A DNA stretch of 64,000 bases from SZUA-547 sp963669265. Lineage in GTDB: Bacteria; Pseudomonadota; Alphaproteobacteria; Rhodobacterales; Rhodobacteraceae. Location: assembly GCA_963669265.1 (NCBI GenBank), contig OY769916.1:1364001-1428000 (forward strand). The letters run 5' to 3'. The notes under the pieces are model-generated. The model saw nothing but the letters and a program-made list of their open reading frames with translations, was not told the origin of the DNA and ran no database searches. A program made the translations under genes and the position numbers. Of the stretch, positions 52,709-61,954 are shown piece by piece (position 1 is the stretch's first letter; the number at the start of each line of letters is the position of its first letter).

Positions 52709-52999
52709 TTAGCCAAAGATCTGAGCGATCTTCATCGCCGCGCCCATGTCTCCGTCGATTTTGATTTTTCCGGTCATGAACGCCGCCGTCGGGGATAGGT
52801 CTCCGTCGAACATATCCTGAAAAACATCGAGGCTGCCGGAAATCGTCACATCTGCGTCGCCATCGCCCACCGATACGCCGTCCGCGCCCAGCAGAATCGC
52901 GCCCTCGTCTTCGATCTCGAATTTGACCGACGTATCGAATCCATCCCCGCCCAGACGGTCGCGCAGTTTCGCCGCAGCGGCCTCCAATGTTTCGCTCAT
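52709..52999 (-). CDS. SCP2 sterol-binding domain protein
   Basis: 96 residues, one SCP2 domain: DTSVKFEIEDEGAILLGADG, ITGSLDVFQDMFDGDLSPTAAFMTGKIKIDGDMGAAMKIAQIFG in its C-terminal half (in parts). Bacterial SCP2 proteins bind hydrophobic ligands. Upstream of, and probably co-transcribed with, the lysophospholipase gene. Start ATG 52999. Confidence 0.9.
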   Translation of the reverse strand: MSETLEAAAAKLRDRLGGDGFDTSVKFEIEDEGAILLGADGVSVGDGDADVTISGSLDVFQDMFDGDLSPTAAFMTGKIKIDGDMGAAMKIAQIFG

Positions 53000-53081
53000 T
53001 TCACGCGATCCTCTCGAAAAATTTGATTATGCCGCCAAGTGTCTTTCCTTGCGCAACTAATCCCCTAGATCCTAGATAGCA

Positions 53082-53732
53082 ATGATGGGTTTTGCGCCGA
53101 ACATTCGAAAAGCGGCGAGGGCCGCCCTTTTATCACCGCGACAAACAGCCGTCGCGGCGCTGGCCGCCGTTGCGCTGATCGGCTGGACGCCGCTGTCGGA
53201 GGCCGTTGACGCGCCCGCGTCGCTGGAGCGCACCCCCGAGCGGCAGGCCGAAATCGCGGAACGTCTCGACGACCTCTACGAAGACCTATTACAGGCGAAC
53301 GAGAAATCGGCCGACCTTATCCAGAGGGAAATATCCGCCATTCTCTCCTCTTCCGGGTCGCCGACGATGGATCTGATCCTGCAACGCGGGCGGTCGGCCC
53401 TGTCGGAAGGCGAGCACGAAGCCGCCATCGGGTATTTTACCCGCCTGATCGAGCTTGCTCCGGAGTTCGCCGAGGCCTGGAACATGCGCGCCACCGCCTA
53501 TTATCTGGACGACGAATTCGGCAAGGCCGTCGCCGACATCCGGCAGGTTCTGGCGCAGGAGCCCCGGCATTTCGGCGCGCTCTGGGGGCTTGGGCTGATT
53601 CTTGAACGCATCGGCTCGAAGGAAAAAGCGCTGACGGCGTTTCGCGCGGCCTACGCCTTGAACCCGCATCTGACCGACGCCAGCGAGACGATCCGGCGCC
53701 TTGCGGTCGATGTCGAAGGGTTCGAGATCTAA
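53082..53732 (+). CDS. Exported tetratricopeptide-repeat protein
   Basis: 216 residues. A hydrophobic N-terminal stretch (TAVAALAAVALIGWTPL, about 23-40) is probably a signal peptide or anchor. Two to three TPR units follow at about 105-205 (AIGYFTRLIELAPEFAEAWNMRATAYYLDDEFG and ADIRQVLAQEPRHFGALWGLGLILERIG, in parts). TPRs give a protein-binding scaffold; no other domain. Two adjacent ATGs (53082, 53085) serve as start. It precedes the helicase cluster by 80 nt but functional coupling is unclear. Confidence 0.88.
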   Translation: MMGFAPNIRKAARAALLSPRQTAVAALAAVALIGWTPLSEAVDAPASLERTPERQAEIAERLDDLYEDLLQANEKSADLIQREISAILSSSGSPTMDLILQRGRSALSEGEHEAAIGYFTRLIELAPEFAEAWNMRATAYYLDDEFGKAVADIRQVLAQEPRHFGALWGLGLILERIGSKEKALTAFRAAYALNPHLTDASETIRRLAVDVEGFEI

Positions 53733-53813
53733 AACGCGAGACTTCGCCGCCGTCTTCACGTAAACAGCGCGCCCAACCGCCTCGTTCCGGACGATGACGA
53801 AAGAGCACCCCCT

Positions 53814-56800
53814 ATGACCCGCCACGCCGCAATGGCCCAGTCGCGGCGCGCCCCCCGGCAGGAGGACGGCGCCATCGCCGCCGGCGGCTCCTCGGTCACA
53901 GCCGTTCTGGGGCCGACCAACACCGGCAAGACCCACTATGCGGTGGAGCGCATGCTGGGCCATAAGACCGGCGTCATCGGATTCCCGCTGCGCCTGCTGG
54001 CGCGCGAGATCTATGACCGGATCGTCGCGCTGCGCGGACCGCGCGAGGTCGCGTTGATCACCGGCGAGGAAAAGATCGTTCCAAAGGACGCCTGCTATTA
54101 CTGCTGCACCGTTGAGTCGATGCCGCTGGATATGGGGCCGGCGTTTCTGGCGATCGACGAAATCCAGCTTTGCGCCGACCTTGACCGGGGTCATGTGTTC
54201 ACCGATCGCCTGCTGCGCGCGCGAGGGCAATCCGAGACGCTGTTTCTGGGGGCCGAAAGCATGCGCGGCCGCATTCAGGCGCTGATCCCGCAGGCGCGGT
54301 TTCTGACCCGGCCGCGGCTCTCGACGCTGTCATACGCCGGTTCGAAGAAAATCTCCCGTCTGCCCGCCCGCTCGGCCGTGGTTGCCTTCTCCTCCGACTC
54401 GGTCTACGCGATCGCCGAGCTGATCCGCCGCCAACGCGGCGGCGCGGCGGTGGTGATGGGCGCGCTGAGCCCCCGCACGCGCAATGCGCAGGTGGCGCTC
54501 TATCAGAACGGCGATGTGAACCACCTTGTGGCGACCGACGCCATTGGCATGGGACTGAACCTGGACGTCAGCCATGTCGCCTTCGCCGGGCTCTCGAAAT
54601 TCGACGGCCGCCGTATGCGCCCGTTGGAGGCGCAGGAGGTCGGGCAGATCGCCGGGCGCGCGGGCCGCTTTATGAATGACGGCACGTTCGGCGTGACCGG
54701 AGAGGCCCCGGCGCTGGAGGCCGATCTGATCGACTCCATCGAAGATCACCAGTATCCGCCCGTTCGGCTGTTGCAATGGCGCAACCACCGGTTGGAATTC
54801 GGAACAATTCCGGCGCTGCTGGCGAGTCTGGAGGCGCCCCCGCCCGCCCGTGGGCTGACCCGCGCGCGCGAAGCCGACGACATGGCCACTTTACGCGCGC
54901 TTTGGGGGGATCCGGCGATCAAAGACCGCGCCCGGGGCGGCGCGGCGGTGCGCTTGTTGTGGGATGTTTGCCAGATTCCGGACTTTCGAAAGACGCTGGC
55001 CTCTGAGCACGCCGCTCTCAGCGGCCAAATTTACGAGTTCCTCCTGTCCGAATCGGCGGTTATACCCCCGGACTGGATGGAGGCTAAGGTCCGCCGGCTG
55101 GACCGCGTCGACGGCGATATCGATGCGCTGTCAAAGCGGCTCGCCTATATCAGGACCTGGACCTACGTCTCGAACCGGGGCCGTTGGCTTGACGACCCGG
55201 TCGCATGGCGAAGCCGCACGCGTGAGGTCGAGGACAGGCTGTCCGACGCCCTTCACGACCGGCTGACGCAAAGATTCGTCGACCGCCGCACCAGCATTCT
55301 GATGCGGCGGCTGAAACAGAAGGAGAGCCTCTTGGCTGAGGTGAGCGAAAGCGGCGACGTCACGATCGAGGGTGAGCTAGTCGGCCGGCTGGACGGGTTC
55401 CGGTTCAGCGTTGAAGGCGCGGGATCGGCCGAGGACCGCAAATTGGAGAACGCCTCGCTGCAGGCGTTGCAGTCGGAATTCGCGCGTCGCGCCGACCGGT
55501 TCTACAACAGCCCGGACACCGAGATCGACCTGACCGAACAGGGCGGCCTGATGTGGGGCGACGCCGCGGTCGGCCGGTTGGAGGCCGGGGACGACCCTTT
55601 GAGCCCGCGGATCATTCCCTTTGTCGAGGACGACGCCGAACAAGGCGTGCGCGAGAAGGTCGAGCGTCGTCTGGGCCACTGGGTCAATCGCCGCGTCGCC
55701 GCCCTGTTCGAGCCGTTGATCGCGATGCGCGACGATGAAGCCGTCACCGGCCTCGCCCGCGGCGTCGCCTTTCGCATCGCCGAGCGTCTGGGGGTTCTGC
55801 CCCGCGCCGATGCGGCCGCCGACATCAAATCGCTGGATCAGGACGCGCGGGCGTTGCTGCGCAAACATGGCGTCCGGTTCGGCCAGCATACCATCTTCAT
55901 GCCTGCGCTGTTGAAACCAGCGCCGACCCGGTTCCGCATCGTGCTCTGGGGCCTGACGGAGAAGCTGGACGAGATCCCCAGCCCCCCGCCCCCCGGACTT
56001 GTGACGATCCCCGAAGTGCCGGGCGCGCCTGCGGGTTATTACGAATGCGCGGGCTACCGGCTGACCGGCGCGCGCGCGATCCGCATTGATATGCTGGAAC
56101 GGCTGGCGGACATGATCCGCCCGATGGACACCCGCAACGGGTTTGAGGCGACCGCCGACATGCTGTCGATCACCGGCTGCACGCTGGAGCAGTTCGCAGA
56201 GCTGATGACCGGGCTGGGATACAAGGCCGAACGTGGCGAACGTCCGAAGGTCGGCGCGCCGGAGCCCGCACCAGACTCTCCGCCTGCGCCAGAGGAGAGC
56301 GACGCGAACGCCGCGACCGATGAGAAGGCGCCCTCTACGGAGTTTGCGCCGACGACCGAAGCCAGCTCCGACGACGAGGCCAAACCGGACGAGGCGGATG
56401 CGGACGCGAATAGCGGCGCTGAGAATGACGCGTCGCAAGACGCCTCAGAAGAAACCGTCGTCACCGGCGAGCCGGAACCGAAGGACGCCGCGTTCGACGA
56501 ACCTGCGGAAGCGGACACTTCTGCTGAGGCCGCGACGGAGACTGATCAAACGACTGGGCAGGACGCGGAAGCCGGGACTGAGGCGGAGGCCGAGGTCTTT
56601 TTCACTTTCTCTTACGTCCCCCGGCCGCGGCGTCCCCGCAACGCGCCGCGCGGCGACAAGCCGGCGGCGGATAGCGACGGCGCCGGAAAACGGCGCGACG
56701 GCAAGGGTCCGCGCCGGCGCAAGGGCGGCGAGAAGCCTCGCAAGGGCGATCGCGCAGGCGGCAAAGGAGGCGCAAAGAAGCGCGAATACTCCGCCGCGCC

Positions 56801-56873
56801 ACCGAAACGCGACAAGCCGATCGATCCCGACAATCCGTTCGCGGTGCTTCAGCAACTCAAAGACAAATCGTGA
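53814..56873 (+). CDS. SUV3-like superfamily 2 RNA helicase with long charged C-terminal tail
   Basis: 1019 residues. Walker A GPTNTGKTHYAVERML at about 32, DEIQ box AIDEIQLCADLDRGHVF, and the helicase C motif NHLVATDAIGMGLNLDVSHVAF with QIAGRAGRF; this order is typical of SUV3/mitochondrial-type helicases found in alphaproteobacteria. A helical C-terminal domain follows to about 800. Residues 800-930 are acidic (Asp/Glu/Ala), 930-1019 basic with proline/arginine (RKGGEKPRKGDRAG). It overlaps the S4 gene by 4 nt (GTGA) and stands with it, ferredoxin and CarD as in many alphaproteobacteria. Role: presumably RNA unwinding in decay or rRNA processing. Confidence 0.92.
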   Translation: MTRHAAMAQSRRAPRQEDGAIAAGGSSVTAVLGPTNTGKTHYAVERMLGHKTGVIGFPLRLLAREIYDRIVALRGPREVALITGEEKIVPKDACYYCCTVESMPLDMGPAFLAIDEIQLCADLDRGHVFTDRLLRARGQSETLFLGAESMRGRIQALIPQARFLTRPRLSTLSYAGSKKISRLPARSAVVAFSSDSVYAIAELIRRQRGGAAVVMGALSPRTRNAQVALYQNGDVNHLVATDAIGMGLNLDVSHVAFAGLSKFDGRRMRPLEAQEVGQIAGRAGRFMNDGTFGVTGEAPALEADLIDSIEDHQYPPVRLLQWRNHRLEFGTIPALLASLEAPPPARGLTRAREADDMATLRALWGDPAIKDRARGGAAVRLLWDVCQIPDFRKTLASEHAALSGQIYEFLLSESAVIPPDWMEAKVRRLDRVDGDIDALSKRLAYIRTWTYVSNRGRWLDDPVAWRSRTREVEDRLSDALHDRLTQRFVDRRTSILMRRLKQKESLLAEVSESGDVTIEGELVGRLDGFRFSVEGAGSAEDRKLENASLQALQSEFARRADRFYNSPDTEIDLTEQGGLMWGDAAVGRLEAGDDPLSPRIIPFVEDDAEQGVREKVERRLGHWVNRRVAALFEPLIAMRDDEAVTGLARGVAFRIAERLGVLPRADAAADIKSLDQDARALLRKHGVRFGQHTIFMPALLKPAPTRFRIVLWGLTEKLDEIPSPPPPGLVTIPEVPGAPAGYYECAGYRLTGARAIRIDMLERLADMIRPMDTRNGFEATADMLSITGCTLEQFAELMTGLGYKAERGERPKVGAPEPAPDSPPAPEESDANAATDEKAPSTEFAPTTEASSDDEAKPDEADADANSGAENDASQDASEETVVTGEPEPKDAAFDEPAEADTSAEAATETDQTTGQDAEAGTEAEAEVFFTFSYVPRPRRPRNAPRGDKPAADSDGAGKRRDGKGPRRRKGGEKPRKGDRAGGKGGAKKREYSAAPPKRDKPIDPDNPFAVLQQLKDKS

Positions 56874-57262
56874 GCGCGGAGGCCGACAGAAAGACTCCGG
56901 CCCTTCGGGTCGACAAATGGCTCTGGCATGCGCGCCTTTGCAAAACCCGCACGCTGGCGGCGAAGATCGTCAGCGGCGGCAAGTTGCGCGTGAACGGAAC
57001 CCGCGCCGCGAAGCCCAGCGTCCAGACCCGCCCCGGCGATGTTCTGACCGTCGCGATCCATGGTCGCGTGCGGGTGGTGCGCGTTCTAAATGTTGGCAAG
57101 CGCCGCGGCCCGGCGTCCGAGGCCGCCACGCTTTATGAGGACCTGTCGCCGCCACCGCCCCCACGGACCGCGCCGGCCGAAACCGCGCAGATCAAGCCTG
57201 GCGCGCGACCTAACAAGCGCGAAAGACGCGCGCGCGACAAACTTCACAGCTTCGAAGCTTGA
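56870..57262 (+). CDS. hslR: S4-domain RNA-binding heat-shock protein (Hsp15-like)
   Basis: 130 residues. S4 domain at about 10-70 (LRVDKWLWHARLCKTRTLAAKIVSGG and GDVLTVAIHGRVRVVRVL, in parts); a lysine/arginine-rich tail (KPGARPNKRERRARDKLHS). Hsp15 binds free 50S subunits carrying nascent chains. GTG start at 56870 overlaps the helicase stop (GTGA), so translation is coupled. fdxA begins 90 nt later. Confidence 0.92.
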   Translation: MSAEADRKTPALRVDKWLWHARLCKTRTLAAKIVSGGKLRVNGTRAAKPSVQTRPGDVLTVAIHGRVRVVRVLNVGKRRGPASEAATLYEDLSPPPPPRTAPAETAQIKPGARPNKRERRARDKLHSFEA

Positions 57263-57351
57263 ACAAACAGGCTACGATCCATAAAGCTTGCTGCGTTGCG
57301 GCAGGTGTGACCGCCCCGACCTGAAGACCCAATCGAGCGAGGCCCAGGCCC

Positions 57352-57690
57352 ATGACCTATATCGTCAACGACAACTGCATCCTGTGCAAATACACCGATT
57401 GCGTCGAGGTCTGTCCGGTCGATTGCTTCTATGAAGGCGAGAACATGCTCGTCATTCATCCCGACGAATGCATCGATTGCGGCGTGTGCGAGCCTGAATG
57501 CCCGGCCGACGCGATCCGCCCCGACACCGAGCCGGGCCTCGAGAAATGGCTGGAGATCAACACCAAGTTTGCGGATATCTGGCCGAACATCACCGCACAG
57601 AAGGAACCGATGCCCGAGGCGGAAAAGCACGATGGCGAGTCCGGGAAGTTCGAGAAGTTCTTCTCAGAAGCCCCCGGCGAAGGCGACTGA
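57352..57690 (+). CDS. fdxA: Seven-iron ferredoxin FdxA
   Basis: 112 residues. Cys pattern CILCKYTDCVEVCPVDCFYE and CIDCGVCEPECPADAI binds one [3Fe-4S] and one [4Fe-4S] cluster; residues 60-112 are the long C-terminal extension of this ferredoxin type. Cytoplasmic electron carrier, partner unknown. Beside the S4/helicase genes and carD, a neighbourhood shared by other Rhodobacterales. A short inverted repeat begins right after its stop. Confidence 0.96.
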   Translation: MTYIVNDNCILCKYTDCVEVCPVDCFYEGENMLVIHPDECIDCGVCEPECPADAIRPDTEPGLEKWLEINTKFADIWPNITAQKEPMPEAEKHDGESGKFEKFFSEAPGEGD

Positions 57691-58109
57691 CCCGATTCTT
57701 TCGGAGAGAATCGGGCGCCCGATTCGGCAATCGATCAACGATCTTAACCGTTTCCGCCCGCGACTTTAGGTGAGATCTGCGCGAGTCGCGGGCAAAAAAC
57801 CTGCGTCAGACCACCAATTGGCGCCGTTCCGGCGGATTTCGGGCTTGACATTGTCATTTTGCATTGCGGCATGTGGCAATCGCCCCGGAATTTGTTATAT
57901 TACTGACATAACGTATAGGCGCCGCCCGCGGGGACTGCGTTTTTTCGGGACAACACTTCCCAAAAAGACGCCTTAAACACCGTTCTTGGGCGGCCTTAGT
58001 TTGCGCAGCTTAGCCAGAACCCAACCCTGCTTCGGCGGGAGCGGGTTTCTTGACGCCCGGGTCTTCGTATTGGGACCACCGGCGCGTCATATCGAAAGAT
58101 TGGAGCAGA
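57691..58109. other. 419-nt intergenic region between fdxA and carD
   Basis: No credible gene. A hairpin CCCGATTCT/AGAATCGGG (57691-57699, 57707-57715) begins directly after the fdxA stop and is the probable terminator, though without T-run. A possible promoter is TTGTTA (57892-57897), 16 nt, TATAGG (57914-57919). A further imperfect hairpin (about 57932-57971: GCGTTTTTTCGGGA, then TCCCAAAAAGACGC) lies in the presumed carD leader. Confidence 0.5.
57892..57919 (+). promoter_or_regulatory. Possible promoter of carD
   Basis: TTGTTA (57892-57897), 16-nt spacer, TATAGG (57914-57919). The transcript would have a leader of about 185 nt that includes the hairpin at 57932-57971. Confidence 0.4.
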
Positions 58110-58625
58110 ATGTCTAAGAAAATCGAGAAGCGGAACGAGTTTCGGGCGAACGACTATGTGGTCTATCCGGCGCATGGCGTCGGCAAGATCGTGTCCATCG
58201 AGCAGCAGGAAGTCGCGGGCATGACGCTCGAACTCTTTGTGATCTCGTTTGAGAAGGACAAGATGACACTGCGCGTTCCGACCGCGAAAGCGACGTCGAC
58301 CGGCATGCGCGTTCTGTCCTCGCCGGACATCGTCGGCAAGGCGATCGAGACGCTGAAAGGCCGGGCGCGCGTGAAGCGCGCGATGTGGTCGCGCCGCGCT
58401 CAGGAATACGAGCAGAAGATCAACTCGGGCGATCTGATCATGATTGCGGAGGTCGTGCGCGACCTGCACCGCGCCGAGGATCAGCCGGAGCAGTCCTATT
58501 CCGAGCGGCAGCTTTACGAAGCAGCGTTCGAGCGTTTGACCCGTGAGGTCGCGGCCGTTCAGTCGATCGACGAAAGCTCGGCGGCGGAAAGCGTGTCCGA
58601 GACGCTGATAAAGCGCGCGGCGTAA
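58110..58625 (+). CDS. carD: CarD-family transcription regulator
   Basis: 171 residues from ATG 58110 (GGAG 4 nt upstream). Tudor-like RNAP-binding domain EFRANDYVVYPAHGVGKI at the N-terminus, then a helical DNA-binding domain (SRRAQEYEQKINSGDLIMIAEVVRDLHR, in parts, with the Trp of MWSRRAQEY that wedges the promoter bubble). CarD stabilises open promoter complexes, especially at rRNA-type promoters, and is encoded next to fdxA in this group. Terminator follows. Confidence 0.96.
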   Translation: MSKKIEKRNEFRANDYVVYPAHGVGKIVSIEQQEVAGMTLELFVISFEKDKMTLRVPTAKATSTGMRVLSSPDIVGKAIETLKGRARVKRAMWSRRAQEYEQKINSGDLIMIAEVVRDLHRAEDQPEQSYSERQLYEAAFERLTREVAAVQSIDESSAAESVSETLIKRAA

Positions 58626-58651
58626 ACCCCGTCCGCTCCGAAGAACCGATT

Positions 58652-58682
58652 GGGCCGCGTCGCTGACGCGGCCCTTTTTTTT
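58652..58682 (+). terminator. Terminator of carD
   Basis: GGGCCGCGTC (58652-58661), 3-nt loop, GACGCGGCCC (58665-58674), then eight T. Confidence 0.95.
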
Positions 58683-58687
58683 GAGCG

Positions 58688-59503
58688 TCAGGCGGCGATG
58701 AAGAGCGCGGTCAGCGCGGCGATCTCGGTCAACACCTGCGCCGCCCCCAGAACGTCGCCAGTCTGCCCGCCCAGTTTGCGCTTTGCGATCCAGAGCATCG
58801 CCGCCGCCGCGCCACATCCGAAGATCATGGCGATCAATCCGGCCCATCCCATCAGGCCCGCCGCAAGCGCCGCGCCCAACGCAAGGCCAAGCAACGCCGA
58901 GATCGCGGGCGGGCGGCCCACGCTGGCTGATAACCCCGCCTCATCGCCCGCTTGCGCCGCACGCGCATTCGGAATCCAACGCATGGCCGCGCCCAGCGGC
59001 GCACGGCTGACTGCTCCAGCGAGCGCAAGCGCGGCGATGATCGCCTCCGCGGAAAAGTGGCTTAGGCTGACCAACGCGGTCAGGCGCGCCAAACTGGCGA
59101 GGATCAGCGCCAACGCGCCATAGGCCCCGACGCGGGAATCCTTCATGATCTCCAAGCGGCGCTCGGCGCTCCAGCCGCCGCCGATCCCATCTGCGCAATC
59201 TGCAAGCCCGTCCTCGTGCAGCGCCCCGGTCGCAATCGCGGTGACAGCGATCGCAAATATCGCGGCGAGCGCAACGGGAACGCCAACCGTCATCAGGCCG
59301 ACCAATACCCCGCCAGAGATTGCGCCGAGCGCCGCACCCACCAGCGGATAGGCCCAAACCGCCGGCGCCGCCCGAAGGGCCGCGAGCGCGTGATCGACGG
59401 GCACGGGCGCGCGGGTCAGCAGCGAGGCAGCGACCAGCAGGTCGCCCGCCTTCACCGGTGCGGGGTCACTCACCTCCGCGTCGCCTGATCCGTCCGCCAT
59501 CAT
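58688..59503 (-). CDS. cobS: Adenosylcobinamide-GDP ribazoletransferase (cobalamin synthase)
   Basis: 271 residues from ATG 59503 (alternative 59542). Membrane protein with about eight segments; LVAASLLTRAPVP, GALHEDGLADCADGIGGGWSAERRLEIMKDSRVGAYG (in parts) and the Asp-rich motif of this family are visible. It joins adenosylcobinamide-GDP with alpha-ribazole, the last step to cobalamin. Divergent from cobT, whose product supplies the ribazole; only 89 nt lie between them. Confidence 0.93.
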   Translation of the reverse strand: MMADGSGDAEVSDPAPVKAGDLLVAASLLTRAPVPVDHALAALRAAPAVWAYPLVGAALGAISGGVLVGLMTVGVPVALAAIFAIAVTAIATGALHEDGLADCADGIGGGWSAERRLEIMKDSRVGAYGALALILASLARLTALVSLSHFSAEAIIAALALAGAVSRAPLGAAMRWIPNARAAQAGDEAGLSASVGRPPAISALLGLALGAALAAGLMGWAGLIAMIFGCGAAAAMLWIAKRKLGGQTGDVLGAAQVLTEIAALTALFIAA

Positions 59504-59592
59504 CGTCCCGTCGCCCTGTGTCTGCGCATCGCCGCTTTGCAAATCCGTCTGCGGAAGCTATCCCCCCACGACGTCAAGCTGAAGGACTTCCG

Positions 59593-60618
59593 ATGACCGA
59601 CACGCCGCCTTTCGCAAATTTGGATGAGTTTCGCGCCGTTCTGGCCGATCTGCCGGGTCCCGACGCATTCGCGGCCGCCGAGGCCGAAGCGCGCAACGCC
59701 CAGCTGACCAAACCGGCCGGATCGCTGGGCCGGCTGGAGGAGCTTGCGATCTGGTATTGCGGCTGGCGCGGCGACCCGCGCGCGCGCATCCTGCATCCCC
59801 AGGCGGTGGTCTTCGCCGGCAATCACGGCGTGACGGCGAGAGGCGTCTCTCCCTACCCCGCCGAGGTCACCGCGCAGATGGTCACGAATTTCTCCGCCGG
59901 AGGCGCGGCGATCAACCAGCTTTGCGACGCCGCAGGGATTCGACTGACCGTTCATGCGCTCGCGCTCGACCGTCCGACCGCTGATTTCACCCAGGCGCCG
60001 GCGATGACCGAAGATGACGTCGTCTCCGCGCTCTCGATCGGGTGGGAGGCGGTCAACCCGGACGCCGATCTGCTGATCTGCGGCGAGATGGGCATCGGCA
60101 ATACGACCGCCGCCTCGGCGCTCGCGGCCGCCCTGTTCGGCGGCGCCGGCGCCCATTGGGCCGGGCGCGGAACCGGGCTCGACGAGGCGGGCGTCGCGCT
60201 GAAAGCCGCGGTGATCGACGAGGGCCTCGCCCGCCACGGCGCCGCGTTGTCCGATCCGCTCGAAGCGTTGCGACGACTCGGCGGCAGAGAACTTGCGGCC
60301 ATCGCCGGCGCAGTCGCCGCCGCCCGCGTCTGGCGCATTCCCGTAATGCTGGATGGGTTCATCGGCACCGCCGCCGCCGCCGTGCTGGACGTCGCAGCGC
60401 CCGACGCGCTCGCCCATTGCGTCGCCGGTCATCGCTCCGCCGAAGGCGCCCATGGGCGCATGCTGGACGCGCTCGGCTTGGCCCCCTTGCTCGATCTCGG
60501 CCTCCGGCTCGGCGAAGGGTCGGGCGCGGCGCTGGCGATCGGCGTTCTGAAGGGCGCGCTCGCCTGCCATTCCGGCATGGCGACCTTCGAGGAGGCGGCG
60601 GTCAGCGGAAAAACCTGA
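59593..60618 (+). CDS. cobT: Nicotinate-nucleotide--dimethylbenzimidazole phosphoribosyltransferase
   Basis: 341 residues. TKPAGSLGRLEELAIWYCGWRGD, FAGNHGVTARGVSPYPAEVTAQM, ICGEMGIGNTTAASAL and the catalytic Glu in the C-terminal SHRSAEGAHGRML-type stretch (GHRSAEGAHGRML) are CobT signatures. Transfers phosphoribose from nicotinate mononucleotide to the lower base to give alpha-ribazole phosphate. It is translated from ATG 59593 (the frame is open further upstream over the cobS gene). Divergent from cobS and convergent with dapE. Confidence 0.96.
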   Translation: MTDTPPFANLDEFRAVLADLPGPDAFAAAEAEARNAQLTKPAGSLGRLEELAIWYCGWRGDPRARILHPQAVVFAGNHGVTARGVSPYPAEVTAQMVTNFSAGGAAINQLCDAAGIRLTVHALALDRPTADFTQAPAMTEDDVVSALSIGWEAVNPDADLLICGEMGIGNTTAASALAAALFGGAGAHWAGRGTGLDEAGVALKAAVIDEGLARHGAALSDPLEALRRLGGRELAAIAGAVAAARVWRIPVMLDGFIGTAAAAVLDVAAPDALAHCVAGHRSAEGAHGRMLDALGLAPLLDLGLRLGEGSGAALAIGVLKGALACHSGMATFEEAAVSGKT

Positions 60619-60632
60619 TCCTGACGGTGCAT

Positions 60633-61790
60633 TCAGGCGAAGTACCGCCGCAGCACCTGTTCATAGACAGCGGCGAGTTGCCGGATCTGATCTTTGGGAA
60701 CCCGCTCGTCGATCTGGTGCATCGTATCGCCGCCCAGACCAAACTCCACGACTGGGCAATGATCCTTGACGAACCGCGCGTCCGAAGTCCCGCCCCCGGT
60801 GGTCATCTCCGGCCGCACCCCCGCCACCGACTCCACCGCGTCCGCCACCAGCGCGGATAACGGGCCGGGCGGCGTCAGGAAGCTCTCGCCCGAGATCTGG
60901 ATTTCCACATCCAGCGCCACCCCAAATGCGGCGGACACATCCGCCATATGCCCCCGCAGCCACTCGGTGATGGAATCGCTGGTATGCGCGTCATTGAAGC
61001 GGATATTCGCCATCGCGCGTCCCACCGCCGGGATCACATTATTCGCCGGATTGCCGACATCGATGCTGGTGATGGCCAATGTCGAGGGCTGGAAATGCGC
61101 GGTGCCCTGATCCAGCGGCTCCGACGCCAGCCGGTCCAGCAAACGCGTCAGGGCGGGCAAAGGATTCTTCGCCTTTTCCGGATAGGCCGAGTGCCCCTGC
61201 ACGCCGGTCGCGGTGAAATACCCGGTCATCGAGCCGCGCCGCCCGATCTTCATCACATCGCCAAAGCGCGCCACCGAAGTCGGCTCGCCGACAAGGCAGG
61301 CGTCGGCCCGCTCGTCATGGGCCGCCATCCAGTCGAGAATGGCGCGCGTCCCGTCGACCCCCGGCCCTTCTTCATCGCCGGTGATCATCATCACGATGGA
61401 GCCCTTTGGCGCGGCGGAGGCGATCAGCGACGCCGCGGCGGCGGCGAATGCCGCGACGCCGGATTTCATATCCTGTGCGCCGCGCCCCCAGAGCGCGCCC
61501 TCGGCGTCCTCTCCGCTGAAAGGCGCGTGAGTCCAGTCCGCGGCCCCGCCAACGGGCACCACGTCCAGATGCCCGTTGAACGCAAAGACCGGCGCTTCCG
61601 TTCCCCAGCGCGCATAGAGGTTGGGCACCTCGCCGCGATCACACCGGCGGCAGACGAAACCCTGCGCCTCCAGATGCGCCGCCAGCAGGTCGATCGCCGC
61701 CTGCGCCTGCGGCGTGACCGAGGGCGCGCGGATCAACTCGGCGGTCAGCGCGACGGGATCAATAGGGGGGGATGAGTGTGCCGCGTGCAT
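60633..61790 (-). CDS. dapE: Succinyl-diaminopimelate desuccinylase
   Basis: 385 residues, M20 metallopeptidase family with two zinc ions. FAFNGHLDVVPVG, GRGAQDMKSGVAAFAAA, ITGDEEGPGVDGTRAIL, the dimerisation domain SMTGYFTATGVQGHSAYP and the C-terminal PVVEFGLGGDTMHQIDERV carry the zinc ligands and catalytic residues. It removes succinate from N-succinyl-LL-diaminopimelate for lysine and peptidoglycan. Length matches DapE (about 375-385). Convergent with cobT with 14 nt between stops. Confidence 0.96.
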   Translation of the reverse strand: MHAAHSSPPIDPVALTAELIRAPSVTPQAQAAIDLLAAHLEAQGFVCRRCDRGEVPNLYARWGTEAPVFAFNGHLDVVPVGGAADWTHAPFSGEDAEGALWGRGAQDMKSGVAAFAAAAASLIASAAPKGSIVMMITGDEEGPGVDGTRAILDWMAAHDERADACLVGEPTSVARFGDVMKIGRRGSMTGYFTATGVQGHSAYPEKAKNPLPALTRLLDRLASEPLDQGTAHFQPSTLAITSIDVGNPANNVIPAVGRAMANIRFNDAHTSDSITEWLRGHMADVSAAFGVALDVEIQISGESFLTPPGPLSALVADAVESVAGVRPEMTTGGGTSDARFVKDHCPVVEFGLGGDTMHQIDERVPKDQIRQLAAVYEQVLRRYFA

Positions 61791-61954
61791 GGATAGTCCT
61801 GTCGGATGGCCGCAGTGATGCGGAGAGGTTTCATCCCGCGATAGGACGCCATGATTGTCAATGCAAGGACAGGCGCGGCGCGGCCTGACCGCTCCGGCGC
61901 GAATACGTCAGATAGCGCCCCGCCCCGTTCCGGCGGGGGTGGACATAGATGTCG

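Noticed and set aside
55377..56438. 353-codon minus-strand ORF within the helicase gene
   Set aside because: Antisense to helicase domains with clear motifs; Arg/Gly-rich shadow.
59504..59592. Cobalamin riboswitch between cobS and cobT
   Set aside because: Only 89 nt, no B12-box like sequence, too short for that element.
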